A DNA stretch of 64,000 nt from Membranihabitans marinus (GTDB taxonomy: Bacteria; Bacteroidota; Bacteroidia; Chitinophagales; Saprospiraceae), in the NCBI RefSeq assembly GCF_021729155.1, contig NZ_JAJQYA010000004.1, positions 1 through 64,000 of the forward strand, given 5' to 3'. Position 1 is the stretch's first letter. Every line of letters starts with the position of its first letter. This document shows, piece after piece, positions 7,877 to 17,212 of the stretch. The position numbers and the translations under genes were made by a program. Below the pieces are notes generated by a model. It did not search any database. It was not told where the DNA came from and was given only the letters and a program-made list of their open reading frames with translations.

Positions 7877-9212
7877 ACTATGGGCCAATGCTGGCAATAA
7901 AATAAATAAACAGATTGAAGATTTTACGATTGGTAAAGATGCTGAATTAGATCTCACCATCGCCAAACACGATGTGTTGGGCAGTATGGCTCATGCCATT
8001 ATGTTGTACGAGTCTGATATAGTGTCCAAAGAAGATCTTCAATCTATTTTAAAGGGCTTGCATACCATATATGAAAAAATTGTCGCAGGTCAATTCGCTA
8101 TCGAATCTGGAATAGAAGATGTTCATTCTCAAGTTGAGATGGAATTGACGAAGATGATCGGTGAGGCAGGTAAAAAGTTGCATACTGCCCGCAGTAGAAA
8201 CGATCAAGTACTGGTGGACCTCAAAATGTATTACAGAGATTATTTGACTCAAATCATAAGTGATCTAGAAGTCTTAATAAAAGAATTTTTAAAGGCATCG
8301 GAAAAATACAAATCCCTATTGATGCCAGGGTACACCCATTTACAGGTGGCTATGCCTAGTTCATTCGGTTTGTGGTTGGGAGGATACGGCGAGTGTTTGA
8401 TCGCCGATATTATGCAGTTAAAATCCTTGGTTGAAGTCGTCAATCTCAATCCTTTGGGCTCTGCAGCAGGATATGGATCTTCTTTTCCGATTCAGAGAAA
8501 ACGCACAACTGAACTATTGGGATTCAGAGATTTGGAATACAATGTTATTGGAGCTTCGATGAATCGAGGTAAAACTGAATTTTTATTGGCCAATGCCATT
8601 TCATCCATATCGTTGACCTTAGGTAAATTTTGTATGGACGTTTGTTTGTATAATTCACAAAATTATGGATTTTTAACCCTACCTAGCGAATATACTACAG
8701 GGTCTAGCATTATGCCTCATAAGAAGAATCCAGATGTATTTGAACTTCTTAGGGCAAAATTTAATGGAATGTTGGCTCTCCCCCATGAAATATCATCGGT
8801 TTTACAAAATTTGCCTACTGGCTATCATCGAGATTATCAATTACTTAAAGAAATTATATTTCCAAAGTTAACTTCCTTTTCAGATTGTTTGCAAATACTG
8901 ACCTTTGTCATAGACAAGATTGAAGTTGCTGAAGATCTGATGACCAATCCATTATACGCTCAAGCGTTTTCTGTTGATTTAATCAAAGAAAAGGTAGATG
9001 GTGGCATGGCATTTAGAGATGCCTATTTACTGGTAAAAGAAGAATTGGCTGGGGGCATGGATCACATACCCGAAATAAACCACAGTCATGAAGGCAGTAT
9101 AGGTCAACTTAATACAGAAGAAATACTGCAAAAACTATCTCGAACTATGGATGCATTTCCGGCTTTTGATTTTACACCATTTGAAAATAGACTTAAGAAT
9201 TTTCAGGTTTAA
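7869..9212 (+). CDS. argH: Argininosuccinate lyase
   Basis: Last step of arginine synthesis, splitting argininosuccinate into arginine and fumarate. The 447-residue member of the fumarase/aspartase superfamily carries the signature GSSIMPHKKNP with the catalytic serine, the TARSRNDQV segment and the GYTHLQVAMP segment. It closes the operon. Its last 20 bases overlap the 3' end of gldC on the other strand, and no terminator separates the two convergent genes. Confidence 0.97.
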   Translation: MSKLWANAGNKINKQIEDFTIGKDAELDLTIAKHDVLGSMAHAIMLYESDIVSKEDLQSILKGLHTIYEKIVAGQFAIESGIEDVHSQVEMELTKMIGEAGKKLHTARSRNDQVLVDLKMYYRDYLTQIISDLEVLIKEFLKASEKYKSLLMPGYTHLQVAMPSSFGLWLGGYGECLIADIMQLKSLVEVVNLNPLGSAAGYGSSFPIQRKRTTELLGFRDLEYNVIGASMNRGKTEFLLANAISSISLTLGKFCMDVCLYNSQNYGFLTLPSEYTTGSSIMPHKKNPDVFELLRAKFNGMLALPHEISSVLQNLPTGYHRDYQLLKEIIFPKLTSFSDCLQILTFVIDKIEVAEDLMTNPLYAQAFSVDLIKEKVDGGMAFRDAYLLVKEELAGGMDHIPEINHSHEGSIGQLNTEEILQKLSRTMDAFPAFDFTPFENRLKNFQV

Positions 9213-9534
9213 TAATATTGGTTTCTTCACCAAAAAAGTTGGCGAATTGGGCCATGTGATTAGCCATTTTGGAATTATTGGTCGCGCGGTAATAGGAGTC
9301 GGCCATGGTTCTAAGGGTTTGAAAGACAAATTTGTCCATTTCATCTACCCTGAAGTCCTTGGTCCATAGATCCATTTTTAATGACTCCGATTCGGCTTTG
9401 TCAAAGAGAGAGAGAAAAAGAGCTTGTACTTCACTCCATTCGGGATTATTGGCATCTTGAGCTCTCCATTGAATATTAGTAGGTATTTTGTCTTCACCCA
9501 ATTCAACAACGATCTCTATTTTAGATTTTTTCAT
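9193..9534 (-). CDS. gldC: Gliding motility protein GldC
   Basis: A 113-residue cytoplasmic protein with the GldC hallmarks: LKMDLWTKDFRVDEMDKFV in the middle, then FQTLRTMADSYYRATN. It has no signal peptide. GldC is one of the accessory gliding proteins of Bacteroidota; its biochemical role is not settled. It stands alone here, facing argH, and has its own clear promoter at 9560-9590. Together with the T9SS-sorted subtilase further on, it suggests that the organism has the gliding/type IX secretion machinery elsewhere in the genome. Confidence 0.92.
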   Translation of the reverse strand: MKKSKIEIVVELGEDKIPTNIQWRAQDANNPEWSEVQALFLSLFDKAESESLKMDLWTKDFRVDEMDKFVFQTLRTMADSYYRATNNSKMANHMAQFANFFGEETNIIKPENS

Positions 9535-9559
9535 AATTTTTTTGATAGATATTAGGCTG

Positions 9560-9590
9560 CAAAGGTAGGGATAAAACCATAATTTACAAT
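9560..9590 (-). promoter_or_regulatory. Bacteroidota-type promoter of gldC
   Basis: Read on the minus strand, TTG (9588-9590) is followed after 20 bases by a perfect -7 box TACCTTTG (9560-9567). This fits the TTTG/TAnnTTTG consensus of the primary sigma factor in Bacteroidota. The box ends 25 bases before the gldC start. Confidence 0.7.
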
Positions 9591-9783
9591 TAACCTATGA
9601 CAAATGATTGTGAATGTAATCGAAGACTTATGCAATTACACTGAATAGTAAAGTAATCCTCATTAGCTTCATGTCGCTAACTCATAAACTGTAATTCTCC
9701 ATCAAATTTATATTGCCAATTGACACGAAATTGTATGTTTAATATATATTGTATTGGTAGTCAACGATTAATTTTTTAATCAA

Positions 9784-11079
9784 CTATTTTTTCTGCTTAA
9801 TAATAAGGCGTAAAGCAGTGTCATATGTTATATAACTCCACATCCAATTGATCATTACAATTACCTTATTTCGAGTTCCAATTAGGGAAAATAGATGTAC
9901 CCACAGCCAAATCATCCAAGCCAAAAATCCTCCCATAGAGAAAGATGGAAAGTCTGCGACTGCTTTGTTTCTACCAATAGTAGCCAAACTTCCTCGATCT
10001 TTGTAAACAAATTCTTTGACAGTTGTATTCTTGTCCTTATTTTTTAAATATTTGGCTACGTGATTGGCCATTTGCAATGCCGTTTGGGCCACTTGCGGAT
10101 GCCCATAAGGGTATTTGTCAGATTTCATTAGGGCTACATCACCAATAGCATAAACATCTTCGTCTTCTGTCCATTGACAATGACGATTGACTTCTAATCT
10201 TCCTCGATTATTGCTATCTGTTTCTAAACCCTGGATCTGAGGACAGGTAATACCGGCTGCCCAAATCAACTTTTCAGTTTTTAAGGTTCGACCGCTTTTC
10301 AGTTGGACATTGAGGCCATCAAATCCAGTAACTCGATCTTGCAAAATCAACTGAACTCCCATATCCTCTAAATACTGTTTTGCTTTGCGCTGACTCTTGG
10401 CCGACATTGCAGGTAAAACATTTTCACCGGATTGAACCAAGTATATATCGATTTCACCTGGATCTAACTCGGCAAAATCTTTGGGGATGATATATCTTTT
10501 CATTTCTGCCAATGCACCTGCCATTTCCACACCTGTAGGTCCTCCTCCCACAATAACAAAATCGATTAAACCTTGGCGCTTTTCATAGTTTTCAACGAAA
10601 AGTGAATCTTCAAAATCTTCAAACATTCTATTTCTAATAAGGAGGGATTCACCTAGTGATTTGAGGGAGTAGGACTTTTCTGCAATTTCTTCATTTCCGA
10701 AAAAATTGGTAATTGCTCCGAGAGCCACTACTAAATAATCGTATTCAATCACTCCCCTATCGGTTTTTACACTTTTATTTTCGCGATTGACCTGATGAAT
10801 TTCAGCTTGCCTCACAAAGACGTTAGTCGATTTTCTAAACATCTTGCGAATGGGGAAGGCAATAGCACTGGGTTCCAACCCAGCCATGGCTACCTGATAA
10901 AAAAGAGGTTGGAATTGATGAAAATTTTGACGATCCAACAATACTACTTGGTAGTGAGTATTGATTAATTTTTTGGCGAGATTTAATCCAGCAAATCCCC
11001 CACCCAATATCACTATTCGTTTATATTGAGAGACAGGTATATTTAAATTATTTGGCTTCATAGCAACAAATAAATACAT
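9784..11079 (-). CDS. NAD(P)/FAD-dependent oxidoreductase, type II NADH dehydrogenase
   Basis: Likely a non-proton-pumping NADH:quinone oxidoreductase at the inner face of the membrane. The 431 residues show two dinucleotide folds: RIVILGGGFAGLNLAKKL near the N-terminus for FAD and DFVIVGGGPTGVEMAGAL in the middle for NADH. The YAIGDVALM segment closes the flavin site. The C-terminal part is rich in Trp and aliphatic residues and would form the membrane anchor. The start may instead be the ATG at 11061, six codons in. It has no partner gene; the next gene, on the same strand, is 93 bases upstream. Confidence 0.9.
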   Translation of the reverse strand: MYLFVAMKPNNLNIPVSQYKRIVILGGGFAGLNLAKKLINTHYQVVLLDRQNFHQFQPLFYQVAMAGLEPSAIAFPIRKMFRKSTNVFVRQAEIHQVNRENKSVKTDRGVIEYDYLVVALGAITNFFGNEEIAEKSYSLKSLGESLLIRNRMFEDFEDSLFVENYEKRQGLIDFVIVGGGPTGVEMAGALAEMKRYIIPKDFAELDPGEIDIYLVQSGENVLPAMSAKSQRKAKQYLEDMGVQLILQDRVTGFDGLNVQLKSGRTLKTEKLIWAAGITCPQIQGLETDSNNRGRLEVNRHCQWTEDEDVYAIGDVALMKSDKYPYGHPQVAQTALQMANHVAKYLKNKDKNTTVKEFVYKDRGSLATIGRNKAVADFPSFSMGGFLAWMIWLWVHLFSLIGTRNKVIVMINWMWSYITYDTALRLIIKQKK

Positions 11080-11172
11080 TATAAAATGAGAACTAAAGGA
11101 TTATCAATAATTTCCATAAAGATGAATAACCTTGTATAGAAATTATTGATATCGCCTAGAAAATAAAAGTAT

Positions 11173-12072
11173 TTAAACTTCTAATACTGCTGGGTATGCT
11201 CCTTTTTCGTGCAATTCCTTAAATGCAGTTTTTACTTTGTCTGCATCTTCCTTATAAGTCACCCCATACCAGCTATCGTGGGATGATATAACATTGAGTT
11301 CGATTTCCTTATTGGCAATCATTTCATCGATCAATACAGGGATATAGTATTCCGCCTTGGGATTGTCTTGATTTTGGCGTACAAATTCATGAAATCCAGC
11401 TTCCAATCGATCGAAATAACTGGGATCAAATCCCCAAAAGTTCATAGAAACTACAGAATTTTCATCCAATTCACTTCCCTTATCTTGACGAATTACGGTA
11501 CCAGATTCATTTCTAGCAATTTTCAAAACCTCTTCTATAGAAACGAGATTGCTATTCTCATCGGTTTTACATACTCCTCTGTTTACTGTACCGGAATCGG
11601 ATAAAGTATTTTTCAAAATGTAACCAATGAGACAATATTTGTCGGGAGCGACATCATTTTTTAGAAAATTAGCAGCTTTAGTAAACCCGTCTTTGCCGTA
11701 ATAGTCATCGGAATTGATCACAGCAAAAGGTTCTTTAACCACATCTTTACAAACCAAAACAGCGTGATTGGTTCCCCAAGGTTTCTCTCTTTCTACAATA
11801 TTAGCTCCTTCTACTTCGATGTTTACGTTCTGAAAAACGTACTCGACCTCCATAAATTGTTCGATTTTGGATCCAATTTGCGACTTAAAATCATCGGCAA
11901 AAAAATCTCTGATCACGAATACTACTTTTCTAAAGCCAGCATTGTAGGCGTCGTAAACTGAATAATCCAACAAGGTTTCACCATTGGGTCCTAGGGGTTC
12001 CATTTGCTTTAATCCTCCAAATCTACTACCCATTCCTGCTGCTAGTACGACTAATGTAATTTTGTCACTCAT
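11173..12072 (-). CDS. Sugar-phosphate nucleotidyltransferase
   Basis: A 299-residue NTP_transferase-type protein. The N-terminal loop VLAAGMGSRFGGLKQ binds the nucleotide, and VINSDDYYGKDGF carries the metal-binding aspartates. It resembles UTP-glucose-1-phosphate and related pyrophosphorylases; the exact sugar cannot be told. It stands alone, separated from the divergent symporter gene by 179 bases. The start ATG at 12072 is directly before the hydrophobic first strand, as expected. Confidence 0.85.
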   Translation of the reverse strand: MSDKITLVVLAAGMGSRFGGLKQMEPLGPNGETLLDYSVYDAYNAGFRKVVFVIRDFFADDFKSQIGSKIEQFMEVEYVFQNVNIEVEGANIVEREKPWGTNHAVLVCKDVVKEPFAVINSDDYYGKDGFTKAANFLKNDVAPDKYCLIGYILKNTLSDSGTVNRGVCKTDENSNLVSIEEVLKIARNESGTVIRQDKGSELDENSVVSMNFWGFDPSYFDRLEAGFHEFVRQNQDNPKAEYYIPVLIDEMIANKEIELNVISSHDSWYGVTYKEDADKVKTAFKELHEKGAYPAVLEV

Positions 12073-12251
12073 AATTTTTGATTTCTTGTTAATGATAAGT
12101 AATATAAAACAATATATGAAAAGAAATTATTAAAAAAATTGTGGACGCACACATTTTTTATATTCTTATTTTATATTTTTAGCATTTAAAGTATTTTTTT
12201 AATACACAGATTTGCCAGCCAATTTTGGCCTCAAAAGAAAAATTAACCATT

Positions 12252-14036
12252 ATGACAATATCTACATTAGACTGGGGTATTATCTTATTCTTCCTACTAC
12301 TCACCCTATTTATAGGACTTTGGGTATCTAAGAAATCGGGAAGTAGTTCTACCGAATATTTTTTATCGGGTCGTAATATGCCCTGGTGGTTGTTGGGTAT
12401 GTCCATGGTGGCCACAACATTTTCTACTGATACACCCAATTTGGTTACTGACATCGTACGGACCAATGGTGTCAGTGGGAACTGGACTTGGTGGATATTT
12501 TTGCTCACTGGGATGTTGACGGTATTTGTATATGCCAAATTATGGCGTAAATCCAATGTGACGACGGACATAGAATTTTATGAATTGCGTTACTCTGGGC
12601 CGGCTGCAAAATTTCTCCGCGGATTTCGATCCATCTTTTTGGGATTGTTGTTTAACATCCTCAGTATGTCAGCTGTTATATTGGCTGCCATCAAGATTGG
12701 TGGGGTTATGTTGGGGCTTACCCCATTGCAAACTATTGGTATAGCCTCATTGATTACCGTGATCTTTAGTTCGATGGGTGGATTTAAGGGCGTAGTCTAC
12801 ACGGATTTTATATTGTTTTTCGTCGCCATGATAGGAGCCATTTCAGCAGCTTATTTTGCTTTAGATCATCCCTCTATTGGTTCATTGGAAAATCTATTTA
12901 CCCACGCCAATGTAGCCGACAAAATAAATATCTTCCCGGACTTGTCCGATCGTAGAATCATGATTACTCTCTTCATTATCCCCTTTGCCGTTCAATGGTG
13001 GAATACTTGGTATCCCGGTGCTGAACCCGGTGGTGGGGGTTATATAGCCCAGCGTATGTTGGCAGCCAAAGATGAAAATCACGCCATAGGGGCCACTTTC
13101 TTTTTCAATGCTCTTCACTATGCATTGAGACCTTGGCCGTGGATCATCGTTGCTTTGTGTTCATTGGTTGTGTTTCCGGATTTGGATTCTATCCGACAGG
13201 CTTTCCCCAATATTACAGAAGATAAAATAGGACATGACCTTGCCTACCCTGCCATGTTGACTTTTTTGCCAGTTGGTTTTATGGGATTGGTTTTGGCCAG
13301 TCTTATTTCTGCATTTATGTCAACCATTTCAACCCAATTAAACTGGGGAGCTTCCTATTTGGTCAATGACTTTTACAAGAGATTTGTAAAACCTGATTCC
13401 ACTGAAAAACATTTGGTATTGGTGGGTAGATTATGTACTGTATTGTTAATGGTATTGGCAGCAGGATTGTCATTATTGTTTACCAATGCCTATCAAATTT
13501 TCGACTACATTATTGCCTTTGGTGCAGGAACAGGTCTTATCTTTATATTGCGTTGGTTTTGGTGGCGTATCAATGCCTGGAGTGAAATCACCGCTATGTT
13601 TGCTTCTGGTATCGTAACTATTCTTTTCAATACAGGGTATTACCCAGCCTCTTGGAATACGGATTATAAGTTACTTTGGATTGTATTGATTACCACGATA
13701 ATATGGGTTTTTGCAACCTTTATTACTGCTCCGGAGAAAAAAGAAACCCTATATAGTTTTTATAAGAAAATACAACCAGGCGGACCAGGATGGCAAAAAG
13801 TAATTCAGGATGCCAAATCTGAAGGAAAGGATATCGAAGACGATGTGGAGTGGACTGTCCCCGGAGGGATATTGGCTATGGTTTTGGGCTCCCTTCTAAT
13901 TTTCTCTTTGTTGTTTGCCACAGGTAATTTCCTATATGGAAAACTGGGATACGCCGCTATTTTTATTGCGATAAGTGCTGTATCTACCTTCTTCTTAATA
14001 AAGGTTTGGAAGAAAATACGAGTTCATATCTTGTAA
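12252..14036 (+). CDS. Sodium:solute symporter family protein
   Basis: A large multi-pass transporter of the SSS family (about 594 residues from this start, with roughly 13-14 membrane segments). The stretch KSGSSSTEYFLSGRNMPWW after the first helix and the SLISAFMSTISTQLNWGASY segment are typical of the family. I place the start at the ATG at 12252 because it opens straight into the first helix; a TTG at 12225 would add nine residues of poor quality. The substrate is unknown; the family covers sugars, amino acids and sialic acid. A strong terminator follows at 14061-14105. Confidence 0.9.
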   Translation: MTISTLDWGIILFFLLLTLFIGLWVSKKSGSSSTEYFLSGRNMPWWLLGMSMVATTFSTDTPNLVTDIVRTNGVSGNWTWWIFLLTGMLTVFVYAKLWRKSNVTTDIEFYELRYSGPAAKFLRGFRSIFLGLLFNILSMSAVILAAIKIGGVMLGLTPLQTIGIASLITVIFSSMGGFKGVVYTDFILFFVAMIGAISAAYFALDHPSIGSLENLFTHANVADKINIFPDLSDRRIMITLFIIPFAVQWWNTWYPGAEPGGGGYIAQRMLAAKDENHAIGATFFFNALHYALRPWPWIIVALCSLVVFPDLDSIRQAFPNITEDKIGHDLAYPAMLTFLPVGFMGLVLASLISAFMSTISTQLNWGASYLVNDFYKRFVKPDSTEKHLVLVGRLCTVLLMVLAAGLSLLFTNAYQIFDYIIAFGAGTGLIFILRWFWWRINAWSEITAMFASGIVTILFNTGYYPASWNTDYKLLWIVLITTIIWVFATFITAPEKKETLYSFYKKIQPGGPGWQKVIQDAKSEGKDIEDDVEWTVPGGILAMVLGSLLIFSLLFATGNFLYGKLGYAAIFIAISAVSTFFLIKVWKKIRVHIL

Positions 14037-14060
14037 ATATTATATTAAGATTATTATAAT

Positions 14061-14105
14061 GCATCTGTATTTCTTACTTCAAGCAAATACAGATGCTTTT
14101 TTTTT
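14061..14105 (+). terminator. Rho-independent terminator of the symporter gene
   Basis: A perfect 12-bp stem (GCATCTGTATTT at 14061-14072 with AAATACAGATGC at 14085-14096) and a 12-nt loop is followed by nine T residues. Confidence 0.95.
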
Positions 14106-14131
14106 ATTGCTATATTGCAAAAAATTAGACC

Positions 14132-14533
14132 ATGCACAGTTTTCAAGTAAGAGTGAGGTATAGTGAAACCGATCAAATGGGATTTGTATACTATGGCAAC
14201 TATGCCAGATTCTATGAAATTGGACGTACAGAAGCTTTTAGAGATCTAGGTGTCCATTACAAAAATCTAGAAGAACAGGGTATTATGATGCCCGTCATGA
14301 GTTTGCAAAGCCGATATCTTAGACCGGCCAAATACGATGATTTGTTGACTTTAAAAACGATAATCTCCAAATTAAATGATAAAATCATTGTTTTTGAAAC
14401 CAAGATATATAATCAAGACAATGAATTGCTGAATCAAGGAATAGTTCAGTTGTGCTTCATAGATAAGGAATCCGGAGCCAGAATACCAACCCCAAATTCC
14501 ATTTTGGAATTGGCTAATAAAAGTGCAGTATAA
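14132..14533 (+). CDS. Acyl-CoA thioesterase, 4HBT/YbgC type
   Basis: A 133-residue single hotdog-fold protein. The signature YSETDQMGFVYYGNYARFYE (17-36) contains the catalytic aspartate of the 4-hydroxybenzoyl-CoA thioesterase family. Such proteins hydrolyse short or medium acyl-CoA in the cytoplasm; YbgC homologues often associate with the Tol-Pal envelope system, but no tol gene is nearby. It begins right after a terminator, and the next gene follows 12 bases later. Confidence 0.9.
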   Translation: MHSFQVRVRYSETDQMGFVYYGNYARFYEIGRTEAFRDLGVHYKNLEEQGIMMPVMSLQSRYLRPAKYDDLLTLKTIISKLNDKIIVFETKIYNQDNELLNQGIVQLCFIDKESGARIPTPNSILELANKSAV

Positions 14534-14545
14534 ATTTAATTTTTA

Positions 14546-15538
14546 TTGAAATTTAAAGAAAAACTAACTAGGAATCCTTATTTTAAACAGCTTTTAAGAT
14601 GGCTGAAAAGTACTTCATTGCCCGGTTTTCACAGTATCCCCATTTGGAATGTACTGAGATTGTTGCATCACGAATGGATGGAAGGCAACATAGGTATTAG
14701 AGCCAATTCTATGGCTTTTAGTTTTTTTATATCATTATTTCCCAGTTTAATATTGCTTATCTCGACGATACCCTATATACCCATTGACAATTTTGATGTG
14801 ATTTTTTATCGATACATTTTTGAATTTTTACCAGACAGCACAGAACAATGGCTGGGCAGTACGATTAAAAATTTAAGTCAAATTCCTCGCGGTGGTATGT
14901 TGTCTTTATCTATTCTATTGACTTTGTATTTTTCATCAAATGGGGTGCTGAATATGATGTCTGGATTTGAGAAAAGTTTTGAAACTACATTTATTTCGAG
15001 AAATTTCCTCCAAAAGCGATTTATTGCTATATGGTTGACGGGCATCTTGTTTTTGTTTGCCATTGTATCGGTAATTTTAGTCATTGCATCTGACTTTATA
15101 CTTGATTTTTTATTCACGCATTTTATACCTCAAGGCATGATGCAGCCTCTATTTACTTTTTTGCATTGGATCATTGCTTTTATAATATTTTACTTGTTTA
15201 TCGCTTTAATTTACCGGTATGCTCCAGCCTTTCGCAAGAAGACCAGTTTCTTTTCTCCTGGCACATTATTTTCCTCCATTGTTATGATATTTATATCTTT
15301 GGGGTTTGCATTTTACGTTAATAATTTTGGTACATATAACAAAATCTATGGTTCGATCGGAGCCATCATTGTTACCCTACTTTGGATTGAATTAAATTGT
15401 TTTATATTGCTTATTGGCTTCGAAATCAATGCAAGTATCGCTCTAAATAGAGATATTGGAACATTTGAGGACTATAAGATGTTGAATTCAAAAAAATCTA
15501 ATACATTTACTGATAAAATACTTAACGATGACAAATAA
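14546..15538 (+). CDS. YihY/BrkB-family inner-membrane protein
   Basis: A 330-residue protein of the YihY (formerly BrkB, often misnamed ribonuclease BN) family, with about six membrane segments. NSMAFSFFISLFPSLILL and YGSIGAIIVTLLWIELNC are typical of the family. Its function is not established. The start is TTG: the first in-frame ATG would remove over 40 residues including conserved sequence. It follows the thioesterase by 12 bases and overlaps the thioredoxin gene by 11, so the three genes form one transcription unit. Confidence 0.88.
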   Translation: MKFKEKLTRNPYFKQLLRWLKSTSLPGFHSIPIWNVLRLLHHEWMEGNIGIRANSMAFSFFISLFPSLILLISTIPYIPIDNFDVIFYRYIFEFLPDSTEQWLGSTIKNLSQIPRGGMLSLSILLTLYFSSNGVLNMMSGFEKSFETTFISRNFLQKRFIAIWLTGILFLFAIVSVILVIASDFILDFLFTHFIPQGMMQPLFTFLHWIIAFIIFYLFIALIYRYAPAFRKKTSFFSPGTLFSSIVMIFISLGFAFYVNNFGTYNKIYGSIGAIIVTLLWIELNCFILLIGFEINASIALNRDIGTFEDYKMLNSKKSNTFTDKILNDDK

Positions 15539-16010
15539 GATCCTTTTTGCCTGTTTAGCATTTCAAATTATGGCCTTTAACCAAGTGATGAGTCAAGAAA
15601 TTTCTTGGTTGGACTTCGAGGCTGCTGTGGAAGAAAACGATGCCAATAACAAACTCATTTTTATTGATGTATATACCGACTGGTGTGGATGGTGTAAAGT
15701 TATGGATCAAAAGACTTTTACCGATCCAGGTGTTCAGAAATTTATGAATGAAAATTTTCATATGGTAAAGTTGGATGCAGAACAAAAAGAATCCATTGAA
15801 TTTAAAGGCAAGTCTTTTGAATGGGTTAACCAAGGACGGAATGGCATTCATCAATTGGCCTACTCTCTGTTACAGGGACAAATGTCTTTTCCATCATTTG
15901 TCGTATTAGATCCTCAATACAAAAGAGTGAAAATATTGAAGGGATATCTAAAACCCGATCAATTATTGAATCAATTGACACCAATAGTTACCAAACACAA
16001 TAAGAGTTAA
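15528..16010 (+). CDS. Exported thioredoxin-family protein
   Basis: A 160-residue protein with an N-terminal signal peptide (cleavage probably near residue 22) and a thioredoxin fold. The redox motif is CGWC at C53-C56, and the cis-proline is in MSFPSFVV. It resembles the thiol:disulfide interchange proteins of the DUF255/DsbD gamma type common in Bacteroidota, and would act in the periplasm. It overlaps the YihY gene by 11 bases. Its 3' end carries the first arm of an attenuator-like set of inverted repeats. Confidence 0.88.
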   Translation: MTNKILFACLAFQIMAFNQVMSQEISWLDFEAAVEENDANNKLIFIDVYTDWCGWCKVMDQKTFTDPGVQKFMNENFHMVKLDAEQKESIEFKGKSFEWVNQGRNGIHQLAYSLLQGQMSFPSFVVLDPQYKRVKILKGYLKPDQLLNQLTPIVTKHNKS

Positions 16011-16093
16011 ACCCTCTTATCGGCCCTAAAATTAGTCATAAAAATATATTTTGCTCACTCAATAAGAGGTTGGAGTACAGAATATAACACCAT

Positions 16094-17212
16094 ATGGTAA
16101 GGATTAAAGAAGTTGAAACCGCAAAAGAATTAAAACAATTTATAGATTTACCATATAAAATTTATAAAAACAACACTTATTGGGCCCCTCCTATTCGTGG
16201 AGATGAAAGAGAATATTTGCAGAAAATTCCAGCGATTGATACTGGAATAAAAACCCATTTGCTATTAGCCAAAGAAGGCAAAAAGGTTGTCGGTAGAATT
16301 CAAATCATATTAAATGAAAATGAAATTGATTTTTCTGGTGAAAAACTGGTTCGATTCAATAAGTTTGATTTTTACGAGGATATTCACATCTGTAGGGCTC
16401 TTTTAGAAGCTGCAGAGCAGTGGGCTATAAATCACAATGTAGACCGAATCATTGGTCCTTTTGGTTATACTAATCTTGATGCTGCAGGATTATTGGTAGA
16501 GGGTTTTGATGAAATTTCTTGTGCTTCGACTATTTATAATTTCCCTTATTACCGAGAGTATATCGAAGAGTGTGGTTATGATACTTATTTAGAATGGTTG
16601 GAACATGAATTTACTGTACCCAAAAAGATTCCGGAAAAGGTCTTGCGATATTCAGCCTTGATGCGCGAGAAGTATCAATTGAGCTATGCGGAGTTTAAGA
16701 CGAATAGAGAAAAAAAGAAATGGGCTCAACAAATTCTTAGTCTTATCAATATATGTTATGCTCATTTGCCTGGGTTTGTTCCATTATCTGAAGAGATCAA
16801 GGCCTATTATTACAAAAAATATATTCCCATTATCAACAAGGATTACATTTCCTTGGTTGTAGATAAGGATAATAATCTGATAGGGTTTGGACTGACCTTA
16901 CCGTCATATACAGAAGCATTACAGAAGTCCAAAGGATCGATTTTGCCGTTTGGATTTTATCATTTGTGGAAGGCATCTAGAGTCAATAATCGAGCCGAAA
17001 TGTTATTGATAGCTATTCATCCCGATTATCAAAGCAAGGGTATTACTTCCATTATCTTTGATCAAATTTTAGAAAAATACATTGAGCACGGAATAGAAAA
17101 AGTTGAGTCCAATCCCGAGCAAGCCACCAATATGAATGTGCGCAACTTATGGAGAGAATATCACTATCGATTACATAAAAAGCGGATCTGTTATTTCAAA
17201 GATTTATTGTAG
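16094..17212 (+). CDS. Large GNAT-family N-acetyltransferase
   Basis: A 372-residue protein of a conserved Bacteroidota group. The N-terminus (YKNNTYWAPPIRGDE) is characteristic of these proteins. A GNAT core is at the C-terminus: AEMLLIAIHPDYQSKGITSIIFDQILEKY, where the QSKGI segment is the acetyl-CoA pyrophosphate loop. The substrate is unknown. It is 83 bases downstream of the thioredoxin gene and is followed by repeat island 2, where it converges with ffh. Confidence 0.85.
   Translation: MVRIKEVETAKELKQFIDLPYKIYKNNTYWAPPIRGDEREYLQKIPAIDTGIKTHLLLAKEGKKVVGRIQIILNENEIDFSGEKLVRFNKFDFYEDIHICRALLEAAEQWAINHNVDRIIGPFGYTNLDAAGLLVEGFDEISCASTIYNFPYYREYIEECGYDTYLEWLEHEFTVPKKIPEKVLRYSALMREKYQLSYAEFKTNREKKKWAQQILSLINICYAHLPGFVPLSEEIKAYYYKKYIPIINKDYISLVVDKDNNLIGFGLTLPSYTEALQKSKGSILPFGFYHLWKASRVNNRAEMLLIAIHPDYQSKGITSIIFDQILEKYIEHGIEKVESNPEQATNMNVRNLWREYHYRLHKKRICYFKDLL

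Noticed and set aside
12179-12571. A 130-codon minus-strand frame opposite the symporter start
   Set aside because: It lies almost wholly inside the clearly real symporter gene, has no motif and no promoter, so it is a shadow frame.
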